Source of the DNA: Diaminobutyricibacter sp. McL0608
GTDB taxonomy: Bacteria; Actinomycetota; Actinomycetes; Actinomycetales; Microbacteriaceae
Assembly: GCF_039613825.1 (NCBI RefSeq)
Contig: NZ_CP154826.1
Span: 558,001 to 622,000 of the forward strand
Direction: 5' to 3'
DNA: 64,000 bases
Shown piece by piece: positions 52,696-61,586 of this stretch. Position 1 is the first letter of the stretch; each line of letters opens with the position of its first letter. Below the pieces are notes generated by a model. The model made no database searches and had not been told where the DNA came from. It saw nothing but the letters and a program-made list of their open reading frames with translations. The position numbers and the translations under genes were made by a program.

Positions 52696-53826
52696 GTGAA
52701 TTCACGTCGCCGATCCGCTCTCATCACCACCGCAGCTCTTGGTGCGAGCGTTGTCCTGTTCAGCCAGGCTGCCGCCTTCGCGGGTCAGCCGTCCCATCAC
52801 AACCCGGCCCCACCATCCGATTCGCTGAGGGCGTTGGCCGCACCCGTGGGTCTGCGAATCGGGACCGCGGTCAACACCGACCAGCTCGCCAGCAACCCCG
52901 CCTACACAGCGATTCTGAACAGCCAGTTCTCGTCGGTCACGCCGGAGAACGTCATGAAATGGGACGCCGTCGAACCCACCCAGGGCACCTACAACTGGGC
53001 GCCCGCCGACGCGCTGGTCGCCTCCGCCAAGGCCAACGGCCAGCTCGTGCGCGGGCACACACTCGTGTGGCACAGCCAGCTGCCCGCATGGCTCACCCAG
53101 GAAGCGTCCTCCCTGAGCGCCGACCAGCTCCGGGCACTGCTCAAGAAGCACATCACTGACGAGGTCACCCACTTCAAGGGCAAGATCTGGCAGTGGGATG
53201 TGGTCAATGAAGCCTTCAACGACGACGGCACGCTTCGCGACACGATCTGGTTGCAGAAGCTCGGTTCCGGCTATATCGCCGACGCTTTCCGCTGGGCTCA
53301 CGCAGCCGACCCGAAGGCGAAGCTGTTCTACAACGACTACAACATCGAGTACACGGGCCCGAAGAGCAACGCGGTCTATGCGCTCGTGTCCCAGCTGAAG
53401 TCGCAGGGCGTCCCCATCGACGGAGTCGGATTCCAGACCCACCTCGACACGCAGTACGGGCTGCCCGACCTGGAGAACAACCTGCAGCGCTTCGCCAAGC
53501 TCGGCCTGAACGTCGCCGAGACCGAGGTCGACGTGCGCACGACACTTCCGGTGACCTCGCTTGAGCAGAACGCCCAGGTCGCGGGATACACCTCGACTCT
53601 TCAGGCATGCCTCGCGGTGAAGCAATGCATTTCGTACACCGTCTGGGGATTCGGGGACGCGTATTCGTGGGTCCCGAGCGTCTTCGCAGGTGAGGGCGCG
53701 GCCGACATCTACGACGCCGACCTCCAGCCGAAGGCCGAGTACACCGCACTCCAGCAGACGCTCGCGCTGGCCACCGGCGCGCCACATCGCCCCGACAGCG
53801 GGCACGACGACGGCGATCGCCACTGA
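52696..53826 (+). CDS. Secreted endo-1,4-beta-xylanase, GH10
   Basis: 376 residues from a GTG behind AAAGGAG. Signal peptide: VNSRRRSALITTAALGASVV then an AFA-type cleavage site. The GH10 barrel shows acid/base Glu172 (WDVVNEAF), nucleophile Glu277 (VAETEVDV), HTLVWHSQLPAWL, and WGFGDAYSWV near the end. No carbohydrate-binding module. A His/Asp-rich tail closes it. It cuts xylan outside the cell; products could feed the GH43 enzyme. The start codon lies in a 14-bp perfect palindrome. Confidence 0.95.
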   Translation: MNSRRRSALITTAALGASVVLFSQAAAFAGQPSHHNPAPPSDSLRALAAPVGLRIGTAVNTDQLASNPAYTAILNSQFSSVTPENVMKWDAVEPTQGTYNWAPADALVASAKANGQLVRGHTLVWHSQLPAWLTQEASSLSADQLRALLKKHITDEVTHFKGKIWQWDVVNEAFNDDGTLRDTIWLQKLGSGYIADAFRWAHAADPKAKLFYNDYNIEYTGPKSNAVYALVSQLKSQGVPIDGVGFQTHLDTQYGLPDLENNLQRFAKLGLNVAETEVDVRTTLPVTSLEQNAQVAGYTSTLQACLAVKQCISYTVWGFGDAYSWVPSVFAGEGAADIYDADLQPKAEYTALQQTLALATGAPHRPDSGHDDGDRH

Positions 53827-53848
53827 ATGAGCTGACCACCTGATGGAC

Positions 53849-53884
53849 GACGCTGCGCCGGGCCACACTGCCCGGCGCAGCGTC
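53849..53884. terminator. Bidirectional terminator between xylanase and sigma factor genes
   Basis: A perfect 15-bp stem, GACGCTGCGCCGGGC and GCCCGGCGCAGCGTC, with a 6-nt loop. It is centred between the convergent stops. Confidence 0.85.
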
Positions 53885-53887
53885 ACG

Positions 53888-54829
53888 TCAACGAGTGCGA
53901 AGGGCGCCGACAGTTTCACGAACGACGGCCCAGGCATCCGATACGGGGCCGACGTGCGCGAGTTTGTCCGGATTGGTGACCGCTCTGATCGCCCGCACCT
54001 GCCCGTCGTCGATCTCAAGCGTCCAGGTGTTGATGACCCGCCCGTCCCGATCGTAGAAGATTGCACCCGGCTCGCCGTTGAGCTCGCGCGGTCGGATGCT
54101 GCCGCCGCGTTCCATGAACGGGGTGACGAGTGTGGACAGGAGACGCGCCACGTTGTCGGCACCGGAGATTCCTCTGCCCCAGAGTGGCGCCTTTCCACCG
54201 TTGTCGCCGAGGAGTTGAACATCCGCCGCGAGAAGTTCGCGTAGTGCCACAACATCGCCGTCGCGAAACGCAGTGATGAACTGATCAGCGAGCTGCTGTC
54301 GCTTGCGACGATCGACCTGAAATCGGGGTCTGCCGTCTTGCATATGCCTTCGTGCGCGACCGGCGAGCTGCCTGCAGGCCTCCTCGTTCCGCTCCAGGGC
54401 AGCGGCCACGTCCGCAAAGGTGAATCCGAACACCTCATGGAGAACGAACACCGCCCGCTCCAGAGGCGAAAGCCTCTCGAGCAGAAGGAGTGCCGCCACA
54501 GACACAGAGTCGGCCAATTCGGCGGCGCGCGCGGGATCCTCGTATGGATCACTCAGGAGCGGTTCGGGAAACCACTCGCCCACGTACCTCTCGCGGCGCA
54601 CTCTGGCGGAGCGCAGCTCGTCGATTGCGATGCGGGTGACCACCGAAGCAAGGAAGGACTTCGGTGACCGCACCGAGTCGGCGAGCGGTTCGTACCGCAA
54701 CCAAGCCTCCTGGATGACGTCCTCGCTCTCGGAGACGCTCCCGGTGATGCGGTAAGCGATCGAGAAGAGAAGGGCCCGCAAGGCCTCGAACTGTTGCTCC
54801 GGGGACGACGGTTCGTCAGTCGTGGTCAA
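53888..54829 (-). CDS. sigJ: ECF sigma factor of the ECF41/SigJ group with SnoaL-like tail
   Basis: 313 residues from a TTG with AAGGAAGGA upstream. Sigma-2 (ALRALLFSIAYRITGSVSESEDVIQEAWLR) and sigma-4 (LSPLERAVFVLHEVFGFTFADVAAALE) are followed by a SnoaL-like domain (ADQFITAFRDGDVVALRELL). The ECF41 marks are WFPEPL in the linker, DNGGK in the SnoaL part and NPDKL near the end. In ECF41 sigmas this tail acts as a built-in regulator and replaces an anti-sigma factor. Divergent from an SDR gene, the usual ECF41 partner. Confidence 0.9.
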   Translation of the reverse strand: MTTTDEPSSPEQQFEALRALLFSIAYRITGSVSESEDVIQEAWLRYEPLADSVRSPKSFLASVVTRIAIDELRSARVRRERYVGEWFPEPLLSDPYEDPARAAELADSVSVAALLLLERLSPLERAVFVLHEVFGFTFADVAAALERNEEACRQLAGRARRHMQDGRPRFQVDRRKRQQLADQFITAFRDGDVVALRELLAADVQLLGDNGGKAPLWGRGISGADNVARLLSTLVTPFMERGGSIRPRELNGEPGAIFYDRDGRVINTWTLEIDDGQVRAIRAVTNPDKLAHVGPVSDAWAVVRETVGALRTR

Positions 54830-54867
54830 CCGAGTTCCTTCCTTATTCCATCGCGCTCGCTCAAAGA

Positions 54868-54894
54868 GACGAAGCGCAAACGCGATCTGTGACA
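54868..54894 (-). promoter_or_regulatory. ECF41-type promoter for the sigma gene
   Basis: On the minus strand TGTCACA (54894-54888), 16 bp, CGTC (54871-54868), identical to the published ECF41 consensus TGTCACA-N16-CGTC. It lies 38 bp before the TTG start, so it suggests autoregulation. Confidence 0.75.
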
Positions 54895-54916
54895 TTTCTC
54901 GGCCGACTCGTGGCAA

Positions 54917-54944
54917 TGTCACGCTCGCCACCTGCTGTCTCGTC
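54917..54944 (+). promoter_or_regulatory. Candidate ECF41-type promoter for the SDR gene
   Basis: TGTCACG (54917-54923), 17 bp, CGTC (54941-54944): one mismatch and one extra spacer base compared with the consensus. It is 68 bp upstream of the SDR start. Confidence 0.5.
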
Positions 54945-55011
54945 CCGAAGGGAGCGACGCGCATCGGACCGGTGCGCGCGCTGGTCCGAAGGCAGATAGA
55001 GGAGAAGCATC

Positions 55012-55794
55012 GTGAGCACGGAATTGAATGGCAAGACGGCTCTGGTAACCGGAGCGAGCCGAGGAATCGGGTTGGCGATCGTGCGGGCGTTGATCGCCGC
55101 GGGAGCCACGGTGGTCGGTTCGTCGCGCAGAGTGTCCGCGGAACTCGTCGAAAGCGGAGCATTCACCTACTCTGCAGATCTGACCACCGCCGAGGGACCC
55201 GCGGAGCTGGTACGCGCAGCTCTGGCGCACGTCGGCGACCTTGACATCGTCGTCAATTGCGCCGGTGGCGGGAGCGCCGATGACCTGCGAGGGTTCTTCG
55301 ACTACGACGATGAGATCTGGCGCAAGACATTCGACCTGAATCTGTTCGCCGCCGTTCGGACGTGCCGCTCGGCGATTCCGAGTCTGGTCCGCCGGCAGGG
55401 GCTCGTCGTCAACATCTCTTCTGTCGGGGCACATCTGCCGCACACGGGCCCGGTACCGTACGGCACGGCCAAGGCCGCGCTGACCGCGTACGGAAAGGCG
55501 TTGGCCGAGGAAGTCGCCGCGCAGGGTGTCCGCGTCGTCACTGTTACTCCGGGCCTGACTCGCACCCCGACGTGGACCGCGGCGGATGGCCTCGGCGCCA
55601 CGCTCGCCGCCCAACAGGGCATCTCACAGGCCGAGCTTCTCGCGGCGCTTCCCGCGCTTTCGGGAAGCAGCTCAGGACGATTCGTCGAGCCCGAAGAAGT
55701 AGCGGCTCTCGTCTGCTTTCTGGCCTCATCAGCCGTACCGAGCATGACCGGGCAGGAATATCTCATCGACGGAGGTGCGATCAAGACAGTGTGA
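55012..55794 (+). CDS. Short-chain dehydrogenase/reductase, probable ECF41 target
   Basis: 260 residues from a GTG behind GAGGAGA. TGASRGIG at 13-20, NCAG in place of NNAG, the active Ser in VVNISSVGAHL and YGTAK. It is a classical SDR. ECF41 sigma factors typically activate one adjacent oxidoreductase, epimerase or carboxymuconolactone decarboxylase gene, and this fits. The substrate is unknown. Confidence 0.9.
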   Translation: MSTELNGKTALVTGASRGIGLAIVRALIAAGATVVGSSRRVSAELVESGAFTYSADLTTAEGPAELVRAALAHVGDLDIVVNCAGGGSADDLRGFFDYDDEIWRKTFDLNLFAAVRTCRSAIPSLVRRQGLVVNISSVGAHLPHTGPVPYGTAKAALTAYGKALAEEVAAQGVRVVTVTPGLTRTPTWTAADGLGATLAAQQGISQAELLAALPALSGSSSGRFVEPEEVAALVCFLASSAVPSMTGQEYLIDGGAIKTV

Positions 55795-55877
55795 GTTCGA
55801 CCTCGGCGCAGAGGGCCCGCTCCCGCCCCTCCTGTCAACGCCCTGTCTTATCCATGTTTTGGAACTAGGGTGTGGAG

Positions 55878-56909
55878 ATGGCCCATGTCCCCGGGAATGC
55901 AACGACCCGGTACAACAATGTTTCGTTGCTCTCCGTTGCGGCCACTCTGGCGAATCGCATCACGACGTCCGAGGAGATCGAACGTCGTCTGCTGCCCGTG
56001 CTGGAGCGGCTGAAGTTGCCGACCGGACTGCTCGAGCGGGTCGCCGGAGTTCGCGAGCGTCGCAACTGGGAAGAGGGCGTGACCTTCGACTCCGCCGCAG
56101 TCGACGCCGGGCGCCGCGCGCTCGCCGAGGCGGGCGTGCGACCCGGCCAGGTGGGCCTTCTCATCAATACGTCGATCACTCGTCCGCACCTCGAGCCGTC
56201 GGTCGCGGTGCGCATCCACCACGGGCTTGGGCTGCCGTCGTCGGCGGTCAATTTCGACGTCACGAACGCCTGCCTCGGCTTCGTGAACGGCATCAACCTC
56301 GCCGCAGGAATGGTCGACTCTGGGCAGGTCGACTACGCGGTGGTGGTGGACGGCGAGGATGCCGACCAGGTTCAGCTCAACACGATCGAGCGACTGAAGC
56401 GTGCGGGCATCGGACGCGCAGAGTTCATGAGTGAGTTCGCGAGTCTCACGCTCGGGTCCGGCGCGGCGGCGGCCGTGATCGGCCGAAGCGACCGGCATCC
56501 CGAAGGCCACCGCATTCTCGGCGGGGTCACGCGCGCTGCCACACAGTTCAACGCCCTCTGCGTCGGCAGTGTCGACGGCATGTTCACCGATGCGAAAGCT
56601 CTCCTGAAGGGTGGTATGGACCTCGTGACCGCCGCCTGGCGAGAAGCGCGCAACCACTGGAACTGGTCGCAGATGGACCGGTACATCATGCACCAGGTCT
56701 CCGACGTGCACACCGACGCCATTGTGAAGGCGGTGAAACTCGACAGGTCGCGCGTTCCGCTCACCTACCCGACGCTCGGCAACATCGGGCCGGCCTCGAT
56801 TCCTATCACGCTCGCGCAGGAGGAGGCGTCACTGCGACTCGGCGACCGGGTGCTTCTCATGGGGGTGGGCTCCGGCCTCAACACGTCGATGCTCGAGATG
56901 GCCTGGTAA
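55878..56909 (+). CDS. oleA: OleA, thiolase-fold acyl-CoA condensing enzyme
   Basis: 343 residues. Cys132 (VTNACLGF), His272 (MHQVSD) and Asn302 (GNIGPAS) form the thiolase catalytic set. Glu106 (RPHLEPS) lies 26 residues before the Cys, as does the OleA-specific glutamate. OleA joins two fatty acyl-CoAs head to head into a beta-keto acid. The ATG at 55878 is chosen; a GTG six bases earlier is possible. First gene of the ole cluster, three bases before oleBC. Confidence 0.92.
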   Translation: MAHVPGNATTRYNNVSLLSVAATLANRITTSEEIERRLLPVLERLKLPTGLLERVAGVRERRNWEEGVTFDSAAVDAGRRALAEAGVRPGQVGLLINTSITRPHLEPSVAVRIHHGLGLPSSAVNFDVTNACLGFVNGINLAAGMVDSGQVDYAVVVDGEDADQVQLNTIERLKRAGIGRAEFMSEFASLTLGSGAAAAVIGRSDRHPEGHRILGGVTRAATQFNALCVGSVDGMFTDAKALLKGGMDLVTAAWREARNHWNWSQMDRYIMHQVSDVHTDAIVKAVKLDRSRVPLTYPTLGNIGPASIPITLAQEEASLRLGDRVLLMGVGSGLNTSMLEMAW

Positions 56910-56912
56910 GGC

Positions 56913-59567
56913 GTGCGCATTGCGGCATCCTTCCCGCCGCCCGGCTTGCCGGGGCTGACCAGGGACTTCTCGCGTATCGTCACGGCAGCCGGAGCCGAGT
57001 GGCATCTGCTCGACTCGGGCCCCACGCTCGACGCGGCGGGCATCACGCCGGTCGGCACGCTCCTGTGTGTCCACGGCAACCCCACCTGGTCGTACCTGTG
57101 GCGCCGCCTCGTCGAGGAGGCAGCGGATGCGGCTGAGACGAACGGTGTCCGCCCAGCATGGAGGGTGATCGCCGTCGACCAGCTCGAGATGGGCTACTCC
57201 GAACGGACCGGTCGCTTTCGCCGTCTCGTGGATCGGGTCGCCGATCTGGGCGCTCTCACCGACGCGCTCGGCCTTGCAGGACCGGTCGTCACCGTCGGGC
57301 ATGACTGGGGTGGGCCGGTGAGCCTGGGGTGGGCGATCGACCACCCCGACGTCCTCTCCGGGGTCGTCCTGCTCAACACGGCGGTGCATCAACCCGACGG
57401 TCGATCGATTCCAGCGCCGCTCCGCGCGGCGCTTGCGCCGGGCGTGCTCGGACTCGCGACAGCGGGCACGCCATCATTCCTCGAGACGACCCTGTCGCTC
57501 GCCAGGCCCCGGCTCGACCCGGGGGTCCGCGAGGCATTCCGTTCGCCGTACAGGTCAGCTGAACTGCGGCATGGCATCCGCGACTTCGTCGCTGACATCC
57601 CTGTTGACGCGTCTCACCCGAGCAATACCGAGCTCGACCGCATAGCAGCGGGGGTCGCCCCCCTCAGCGTCCCGGCGCTCATCCTCTGGGGCCCGCGCGA
57701 TCCCGTGTTCGGTGAAGTGCACCTGCGCGATCTGCTCCAGCGAATGCCGCACGCCGACGTTCATCGCGTCGAAGGCGCCGGGCACCTCATCGCCGAGGAG
57801 GTCGACTACGCGCCCATAGTGCTCGATTGGCTGACCGAGGCGGTCCTGCAGCACACCGGAAACGTGGGAACCGACACGGAGGAGTGGTCGAGCGAACCCT
57901 TATGGGCGGCGCTGGAGCGCAACGCGGGGAGCGGGGCGCCGGCCCTGATCGACATGGGCGCGGGCTCGGCCGGGGCGACGCGAATCATCTCCTGGTCGCG
58001 GTTCGCTCGACGGGTCGATGAACTGGCGCAGGGTCTCGTCGCCGCCGGGGTGCGGCCCGGCGATCGGGTGAGCCTTCTCGTGCCGCCGTCGGCCGATCTC
58101 ACGGCCGTGCTCTACGCCGTGATGCGCATCGGCGCGGTCGTCGTCGTCGCAGACGCCGGTCTCGGGTTGCGCGGGCTTGGTCGGGCCATCCGCGGTGCCC
58201 ACCCCACCGTCATTGTCGGCGCCGTCCCCGGCCTCGCCGCCGCTCGCGCGCTCGGTTGGCCCGGCCGCCGAATTTCGGTCCCGACCCTGTCACCCGCACT
58301 GGCGCGCTCCCTCGGGGTCGAACACTCGCTCGGAGACCTGCTCCGACTTGCGCGGGCGACCGCGAGCGCGTCCGATCGCGCTCCGCTCGTGACGCCGGCG
58401 CCGTCCGATCTCGCGGCCGTTCTCTTCACCTCGGGCTCGACCGGTCCGGCGAAGGGGGTGCGGTACACGCACGCGCAGCTCAGCGCCCTGCGCGATGCAC
58501 TTGCCGGCCAGTACGAGCTCGGCGAGGGTACGGGAATCGTCGCCGGGTTCGCGCCATTCGCGCTGCTCGGTCCGGCGCTGGGCGCTCGGTCCGTGATCCC
58601 GGTCGGCGACGTTACCGCGCCGCGTACCCTCACCGCGACTGCGGTCGCCGACGCGGCGGGAGCCGCCGACGCGACAGTGCTGTTCCTCTCGCCGGCCGCG
58701 CTCGCGAATGTGGTGGCGACCGCTGACGAACTCGACGCGACACAGCACGACGCTCTCTCGCGCATCCGCACCGTTCTTTCAGCGGGGGCCCCGGTGCCGG
58801 TACGACTGCTCGAACGCATCGTCGCCCTCATGCCCAACGCCACTGCCCACACGCCATACGGGATGACCGAGGGCCTGCTCATGACTGACATCACGCTTGA
58901 GGGCATCCGCGTCGCGTCTGAAGACGCCGCGACGGAGGCCCACATGGATGCTGGTGGTGTGTGCGTAGGCGCGCCTGTCGCGGGCGTCACCGTGCGCATC
59001 AGCCCGCTCGACGAGAACGGGCACCCGACCGACGAGCTCACCACCGAGCCCGGTGTCACCGGCGAGATCGTCGTCGAGGCCCCGCACCTGCGCGACGGCT
59101 ACGACCGGCTCTGGGCGGTCGACCGCATCGCGAAAGCGCACAACGTCCGCGGTGCGCGGCGGCACAGCACGGGGGATGTCGGCCACCTGGACGCCCAGGG
59201 CCGTCTCTGGATCGAGGGGCGGCTGCAGCACGTCGTAGTCACTGCCGACGGCGTCGTCACCCCGGTCGGCATCGAGCAGCACATCGAGAGTGTCAGCGGA
59301 GTGCGTCGTGCGGCCCTCGTCGGCGTTGGCCCGCGCGGCACACAGGCGCTCGTGGCGGTCGTCGAACTGGAGGGTGCGGCTCAGTCGGGGCTCGCCGAAG
59401 CGCAGCTGGCGACTGTGGTGCGGGCAGCGACTCCGCGGCCACTCGCAGCGGTGCTCACGGTGAGGGCGCTGCCGACCGACATCCGTCACAACTCCAAGAT
59501 CGACCGCACGGCAGTGGCGACGTGGGCCGACGCTGTGCTTCGCGGCGAACGGAAGCGCCGGCCGTGA
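56913..59567 (+). CDS. oleBC: OleBC fusion: beta-lactone decarboxylase plus beta-lactone synthetase
   Basis: 884 residues from a GTG. Residues 1 to about 305 are an alpha/beta hydrolase of the haloalkane-dehalogenase type, with nucleophile Asp131 (VGHDWGG) and His291 (GAGHLIAEE). From about 325 an AMP-binding ligase fold begins, with LFTSGSTGPAKG near 510, PYGMTEGLL and TGDVGHLD. OleC closes a beta-hydroxy acid to a beta-lactone using ATP, and OleB removes CO2 to give the cis-olefin. Fused OleBC is known from actinobacteria. The stop overlaps the oleD GTG. Confidence 0.92.
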   Translation: MRIAASFPPPGLPGLTRDFSRIVTAAGAEWHLLDSGPTLDAAGITPVGTLLCVHGNPTWSYLWRRLVEEAADAAETNGVRPAWRVIAVDQLEMGYSERTGRFRRLVDRVADLGALTDALGLAGPVVTVGHDWGGPVSLGWAIDHPDVLSGVVLLNTAVHQPDGRSIPAPLRAALAPGVLGLATAGTPSFLETTLSLARPRLDPGVREAFRSPYRSAELRHGIRDFVADIPVDASHPSNTELDRIAAGVAPLSVPALILWGPRDPVFGEVHLRDLLQRMPHADVHRVEGAGHLIAEEVDYAPIVLDWLTEAVLQHTGNVGTDTEEWSSEPLWAALERNAGSGAPALIDMGAGSAGATRIISWSRFARRVDELAQGLVAAGVRPGDRVSLLVPPSADLTAVLYAVMRIGAVVVVADAGLGLRGLGRAIRGAHPTVIVGAVPGLAAARALGWPGRRISVPTLSPALARSLGVEHSLGDLLRLARATASASDRAPLVTPAPSDLAAVLFTSGSTGPAKGVRYTHAQLSALRDALAGQYELGEGTGIVAGFAPFALLGPALGARSVIPVGDVTAPRTLTATAVADAAGAADATVLFLSPAALANVVATADELDATQHDALSRIRTVLSAGAPVPVRLLERIVALMPNATAHTPYGMTEGLLMTDITLEGIRVASEDAATEAHMDAGGVCVGAPVAGVTVRISPLDENGHPTDELTTEPGVTGEIVVEAPHLRDGYDRLWAVDRIAKAHNVRGARRHSTGDVGHLDAQGRLWIEGRLQHVVVTADGVVTPVGIEQHIESVSGVRRAALVGVGPRGTQALVAVVELEGAAQSGLAEAQLATVVRAATPRPLAAVLTVRALPTDIRHNSKIDRTAVATWADAVLRGERKRRP

Positions 59568-60550
59568 GGGTGCTCGTCACCGGGGCGAGCAGTTACCTCG
59601 GCGGTGCGGTCGCGTCGGCGCTCGTCGCCCAAGGCTACGACGTGCGCACACTGCAGCGGCGCCCGTCGAACGTCGCGGGCGCGGTCGACGTGCTGGGCGA
59701 TGTGACGGATGCCGTTCGCGTGCGAACTGCGGTCGAAGGCGTCGAAGCTGTCGTTCACCTTGCCGCGAAAGTGTCGTTGGCCGGCGCGGTCGCCGAATTC
59801 GATCGCGTCAACGTCGGGGGCACCAGCACACTGCTCGCGGAGGCGCGCATGGCCGGCGTGCGGCGCATCGTGCATGTCTCGTCGCCGTCGGTCGCGCACG
59901 TGGGGGCATCGCTCATCGGCGAACCCACCCGTCCTGCTGACCCCTCTCGCGCTCGAGGAGACTATGCGCGGACCAAGGCTGCAGGGGAACTCCTCGCACT
60001 CGCCGCCGACGCGCCGGGCTTCGCGGTCGTCGTCGTGAGGCCGCACCTCGTGTGGGGACCAGGTGATCCGCAACTGGTCGGCCGTATCGTCGGCCGCGCC
60101 AGACGCGGCCGGCTGCCGGTCATCGGGAGTGGCGCCGCCCTCATCGACACCACCTACATCGATAACGCAGTCTCGGGCCTTGTCGCCGCGCTCCACGACG
60201 CCGAGAAGGTGCACGGTCGGTCGTACGTGCTGACGAACGGCGAGCCACGCCCCGTCGCCGAGCTCCTCACGGGCATCTGCACCGCGTGCGGTGCCCCGGC
60301 TCCGTCGTGGCGGGTGCCCCCTGTCCTCGCCCGCACTGCCGGCGGAATCGTTGAAGCCCTCTGGCGCAGCGGGCCGGGCCGCGACGAGCCGCCGATGACG
60401 CGGTTCCTCGCCGAGCAGCTCTCGACTGCCCATTGGTTCGATCAGCGCCGTATCCGCGACGACCTCCAGTGGTCGCCGACCGTGACGATCGACGATGGCC
60501 TCGCGCGGCTTGCCGTGTGGTGGGCCAAGTCGCAGGAGCTCGGGGATTGA
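59564..60550 (+). CDS. oleD: OleD, NAD(P)-dependent 2-alkyl-3-ketoacid reductase
   Basis: 328 residues. Extended SDR: VLVTGASSYLGGAVASAL at the start, the catalytic serine in VHVSSPSVAH, YARTK, and VVRPHLVWGPGDPQLVGR. It reduces the OleA product to the beta-hydroxy acid that OleC uses. It starts with GTG in a GTGA overlap with the oleBC stop, so the three genes are one transcript. Confidence 0.92.
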   Translation: MRVLVTGASSYLGGAVASALVAQGYDVRTLQRRPSNVAGAVDVLGDVTDAVRVRTAVEGVEAVVHLAAKVSLAGAVAEFDRVNVGGTSTLLAEARMAGVRRIVHVSSPSVAHVGASLIGEPTRPADPSRARGDYARTKAAGELLALAADAPGFAVVVVRPHLVWGPGDPQLVGRIVGRARRGRLPVIGSGAALIDTTYIDNAVSGLVAALHDAEKVHGRSYVLTNGEPRPVAELLTGICTACGAPAPSWRVPPVLARTAGGIVEALWRSGPGRDEPPMTRFLAEQLSTAHWFDQRRIRDDLQWSPTVTIDDGLARLAVWWAKSQELGD

Positions 60551-60583
60551 CGTCCGCCGGAAACGCGGCCTAACGTCTGGGGC

Positions 60584-61135
60584 ATGACAACGCTCGAAGG
60601 GCGGAACAGGACTGCGCTCCTGGTCATCGACGTGCAGAAGGGGGTCATCGACGGCGCCTACCGACGGGATGAGGTGGTCGGCAGGATTCGCTCGCTCGTT
60701 GACCGGGCACGAGCCGAGGGGGTGCCGGTCGTATGGATACAGCACTCGGACGACGTCATCGCGTACGGCAGCGAGGAGTGGCAGTACGTCCCCGAACTGC
60801 TACGCGACGACGCGGAGCCTCTCGTGCCGAAGCATTACGCCGACGCGTTCGAGGAGACAACACTAGAGTCGGTGCTGGCCGGCGCAGGTGTGGGAAGAAT
60901 CGTCGTCACCGGATCGCAGACGGACGAGTGCATCCGGTCGACCATCCACGGTGGCCTCACCCGTGGATACGACGTCACCCTTGTCGGCGACGCGCACACG
61001 ACGGAGGACCTGAGTGAGTGGGGAGCGCCGACGCCTGACCTCGTCGTTGCACACACCAACCTGTACTGGGGAAACCACCGCGCCCCCGGCCGCACGGCCG
61101 AAGTGGTCGCCGCCGCCGACGTCGCGTTCGCTTGA
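60584..61135 (+). CDS. Isochorismatase-like cysteine hydrolase
   Basis: 183 residues with the full triad: Asp16 (LLVIDVQKG), Lys83 (VPKHYADAF) and Cys116 (SQTDECIRST). The cis-peptide position (VVTGSQ) is also conserved. Members hydrolyse nicotinamide, isochorismate, ureas or N-carbamoyl compounds; nothing here tells which. It follows oleD by 33 bases without an overlap. Confidence 0.88.
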   Translation: MTTLEGRNRTALLVIDVQKGVIDGAYRRDEVVGRIRSLVDRARAEGVPVVWIQHSDDVIAYGSEEWQYVPELLRDDAEPLVPKHYADAFEETTLESVLAGAGVGRIVVTGSQTDECIRSTIHGGLTRGYDVTLVGDAHTTEDLSEWGAPTPDLVVAHTNLYWGNHRAPGRTAEVVAAADVAFA

Positions 61136-61142
61136 AGTGTGA

Positions 61143-61586
61143 TCAGGTCTCGTGTGCGGCGGAGTCCTGCGCCGCGACGTCTTCTGCGGCGTGCTGGATC
61201 TTCTCGCTCGCGGCGACCTCCTGCTGCCGATCCTCCGTCAGGAGCCTGACCACTTCGTCAGCGTCGTCCCAGGTCTCGGCGATCGTGATGAGGCTCTGAT
61301 AGACGCCGATCTCGTACAGCTCCGTCTCAAGCGCGTTTGCCAGCAGCATCGAGTCCACGACCTCGTCATCAGTCTTCGCGAACATCGAATCGCCCTCCTT
61401 CGCAAGCCCTTTGGTCGCGGGTGACGGCAAAGCCTTGAGCCGCTCCTCGAGGAGCTGAAAGCGTCGCTCGATGTTGTCTATCTGCTGCCGCGTCTCCGAA
61501 GCGTGAGCGTGAAAGAGGTCGCGGGGCTCCCAGCGCTGAGTGCGGTCCTGGAACTCGATGAGCATGGCCAGGGAATCGTGCTCCAT
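61143..61586 (-). CDS. DUF892 (YciE/YciF-like, ferritin-like) protein, N-terminus possibly broken
   Basis: 147 residues. HASETRQQIDNIERRFQLLE and ALETELYEIGVYQSLITIAE are typical DUF892 helices with the metal-binding Glu/His pattern. The first 20 or so residues expected for this short actinobacterial type lie upstream in two frames (FERLDT, then AELSAALTMEHDSL), so a one- or two-base indel near 61615 seems to have cut off the start. The ATG at 61586 has no ribosome site. Confidence 0.65.
   Translation of the reverse strand: MEHDSLAMLIEFQDRTQRWEPRDLFHAHASETRQQIDNIERRFQLLEERLKALPSPATKGLAKEGDSMFAKTDDEVVDSMLLANALETELYEIGVYQSLITIAETWDDADEVVRLLTEDRQQEVAASEKIQHAAEDVAAQDSAAHET

Noticed and set aside
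52702-54552. 616-codon open frame antisense to the xylanase
   Set aside because: It covers the GH10 gene and part of the sigma gene on the wrong strand and has no recognisable domain.
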